Source: Skeletonema tropicum
Taxonomy: Eukaryota; Bacillariophyta; Thalassiosirophyceae; Thalassiosirales; Thalassiosiraceae
NCBI GenBank assembly: GCA_037178625.1
Contig: CM074133.1
Coordinates: 868,001 to 932,000, forward strand
Length of the DNA: 64,000 bases
Reading direction: 5' to 3'
Position numbers and translations under genes: made by a program. Position 1 is the stretch's first letter; every line of letters starts with the position of its first letter. This document shows, piece after piece, positions 62,433-64,000 of this stretch. Below the pieces are notes generated by a model. The model was not told the DNA's origin. It worked only from the letters and a program-made list of their open reading frames with translations, and did not search any database.

Positions 62433-64000
62433 GTTTGCTCGTCTGAACTTGACTTTTCATATTCTACAAAGTTAGTTGGTCATGATGATATCACTTATCA
62501 GATTAGAATAGAACGAACTCTCTACTTATCAGCGAAGTCAGTGACGATGATCGTAATTACTCTTTTCACTTCGTATAATCTGCCCCCCTCCCCGAGCGAA
62601 ACCAACCTATGTCTACCATCATGTATTGTTTGGTTTGGTTGCCTCTCTTCGAATGATTCATTCCAGATGGGTCACAGCGGTATGTCGTCTCGTTGGACGG
62701 AGGTATATACCTCTCTAGGCGAGAGATAGTGGAACCTTTGACGTCATGCGTCATGGATGATTGTTGCGTTGGATTTTCTGGGATCGAGTCAAATGATCAG
62801 TGGAATGTGTAACGTGGAACACGCCATCATCGCCTCTGGCTCTCTAGTCGGCGCGTCATTCGTCGCATGCGACGATGCGGCGTCGCACGGATAGAAAAGC
62901 CGATATCGAACACAAAAGCGTCAATTTGGATAGAAACAGGTATTTTTCACCCCAACAACCAGCCTAATCTTGTTGCGACGCAGAAAATCTGGCATTACTA
63001 CGCCAATATTGGCCAATAAAATGCCGATGCTTTAAGCTGAAAGACTAATAACTTTCTACTTCTATCGTTTGGAATGCATCTTTAACGTTTGGTGGTGGTG
63101 CTCCGTTCAATTGCCTCGATATTTGAGGTAATCACGCACAAACACTAAAAAAATCTTGAAAAAGTGCATCTGACATGACGAATCCGAAGGCAAACCATAG
63201 CATTATCGATCCCATACACCCTCCATCAACACTAAGAAGACACTCACTAACCTAATTTTTCACGCTGATTCCGATTATGTAAGCTGTAGCGTCTAATTCA
63301 AAGTGGATTTGATGATAATTGCAGGTGACGCACACACACATGAAAATCTGCACATACCGGGCATGTCAAAAGATGCTCATGATTATGTAATTTAGACAAC
63401 AGAATAGTAGTAGATCATTAACAACTCCATCTGTAAGTTATGATAATTGTTTAGCTTACTCGGATGTATTAATTACACGCAACATCTACGCCATCATGGA
63501 GTTTTATGTCGATCATTCGGCCTCTCATTCCATGAGACTTTGTGGGAAAGGCACTGATAACAGTTGTAACATTGTCTCCAACCACAGCAAAAGGCGCACA
63601 TTAGATGGCTGTTGGTTTGATGAGGCGAACGGTTCCCAATTGCACATGGAGGAGACGTCAATATCATGCCACAACACTCGTGTAGGCGTCTTCGGGTGGG
63701 CTTCTCATAACCCACAATCAGTTATAGTTGTCGAGGAAACCGAGGGTTGCAGTAGTCAATGTGGTAAGATGGAGCAGTCCACCTCAACAATCTTGATTAT
63801 CATATAGTAGACAAGACAACTATGATCCATGGTGCGGTTTCAACATGTTTTGTGTCAGATATATACCCACTATTGATGGAGATAAATTGTGGAAATCTTT
63901 CTAAATCGACTCCATAGATTTGATATGTTGGATAGGCGTTGCATGAGACCCACACCCGGTTAATTAGCGCATATTCCACCCATATATATAATATTAGTCG
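62433..64000. other. Terminal 1.5 kb, no supported gene
   Basis: Contains a perfect 16 bp palindrome (TCGTCGCATGCGACGA, 62860-62875) and a 103-codon plus-strand ORF (63496-63807) that I cannot support. The rest is AT-rich and unremarkable. Confidence 0.45.

Noticed and set aside
63496..63807. 103-codon plus-strand ORF near the window end
   Set aside because: No recognisable domain, and similar-length ORFs occur by chance on the other strand of the same segment.

Overview
The window is nuclear DNA from a photosynthetic stramenopile, almost certainly a diatom and probably a centric one; I cannot name the species. The reasons are: short GT-AG introns of about 70-240 bp; several proteins whose signal peptide is followed by an AF, FS or AFAP-type junction typical of diatom complex-plastid targeting (APS reductase, a ferredoxin, an HCF173-like protein); DUF6824-family proteins in several copies; HSF and bZIP factors of diatom style; and Asp-, Ser-, Gln- and Asn-rich low-complexity tracts.

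Region 1-23.5 kb is gene-dense, mostly housekeeping and plastid metabolism. In order: Cdc20 (5' end outside the window), a plastid APS reductase-thioredoxin fusion lacking the Fe-S ligand cysteines, an LTA4-hydrolase/M1 aminopeptidase with an extra C-terminal membrane tail, an HCF173-like SDR/CIA30 protein, an SDP1/TGL-type triacylglycerol lipase with four exons, two related bZIP factors flanking a plastid 2Fe-2S protein, ribosomal protein S6 (apparently with a two-codon first exon and a GC-AG intron), and a four-exon gene for a 1517-residue enzyme. That enzyme joins a serine hydrolase, an adenylation domain, a multi-pass acyltransferase-3 domain and a carrier domain. It is the most unusual gene here: in outline it is a one-polypeptide counterpart of bacterial activate-load-transfer acylation systems such as Dlt.

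Region 23.5-36.6 kb has a 2.8 kb gene-poor gap, then SF3B2, a secreted endonuclease/exonuclease/phosphatase protein, a small two-exon gene, a large double-CW-zinc-finger chromatin protein, Sm D2 and an SRPBCC protein. A broken fragment of the SF3B2 gene lies at 18.1 kb.

Region 36.7-44 kb is rearranged accessory sequence: two ankyrin genes in a 1.2 kb direct repeat, a family of decayed dispersed repeats, an HSF gene, a decayed unknown ORF and a PAF-acetylhydrolase-like gene. Region 44-52.3 kb holds a tandem duplication of about 2.9 kb carrying a secreted beta-lactamase-fold gene and a DUF6824 gene. Its breakpoint lies inside a 240 bp foldback element. One copy carries a tRNA-derived SINE with a 16 bp target-site duplication, and the other keeps the empty site. 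A third, intact DUF6824 gene follows.

Region 52.3-64 kb has a membrane TPM/RING protein and two glutamine-rich DUF6824 paralogues separated by about 2 kb gene-poor spacers. The last 1.5 kb shows no gene I can support.

Several genes carry one apparent extra base that breaks frame. Whether these are assembly errors or real decay cannot be settled from the sequence alone. All splice sites were chosen by eye from reading frame, GT/GC-AG consensus and family conservation.
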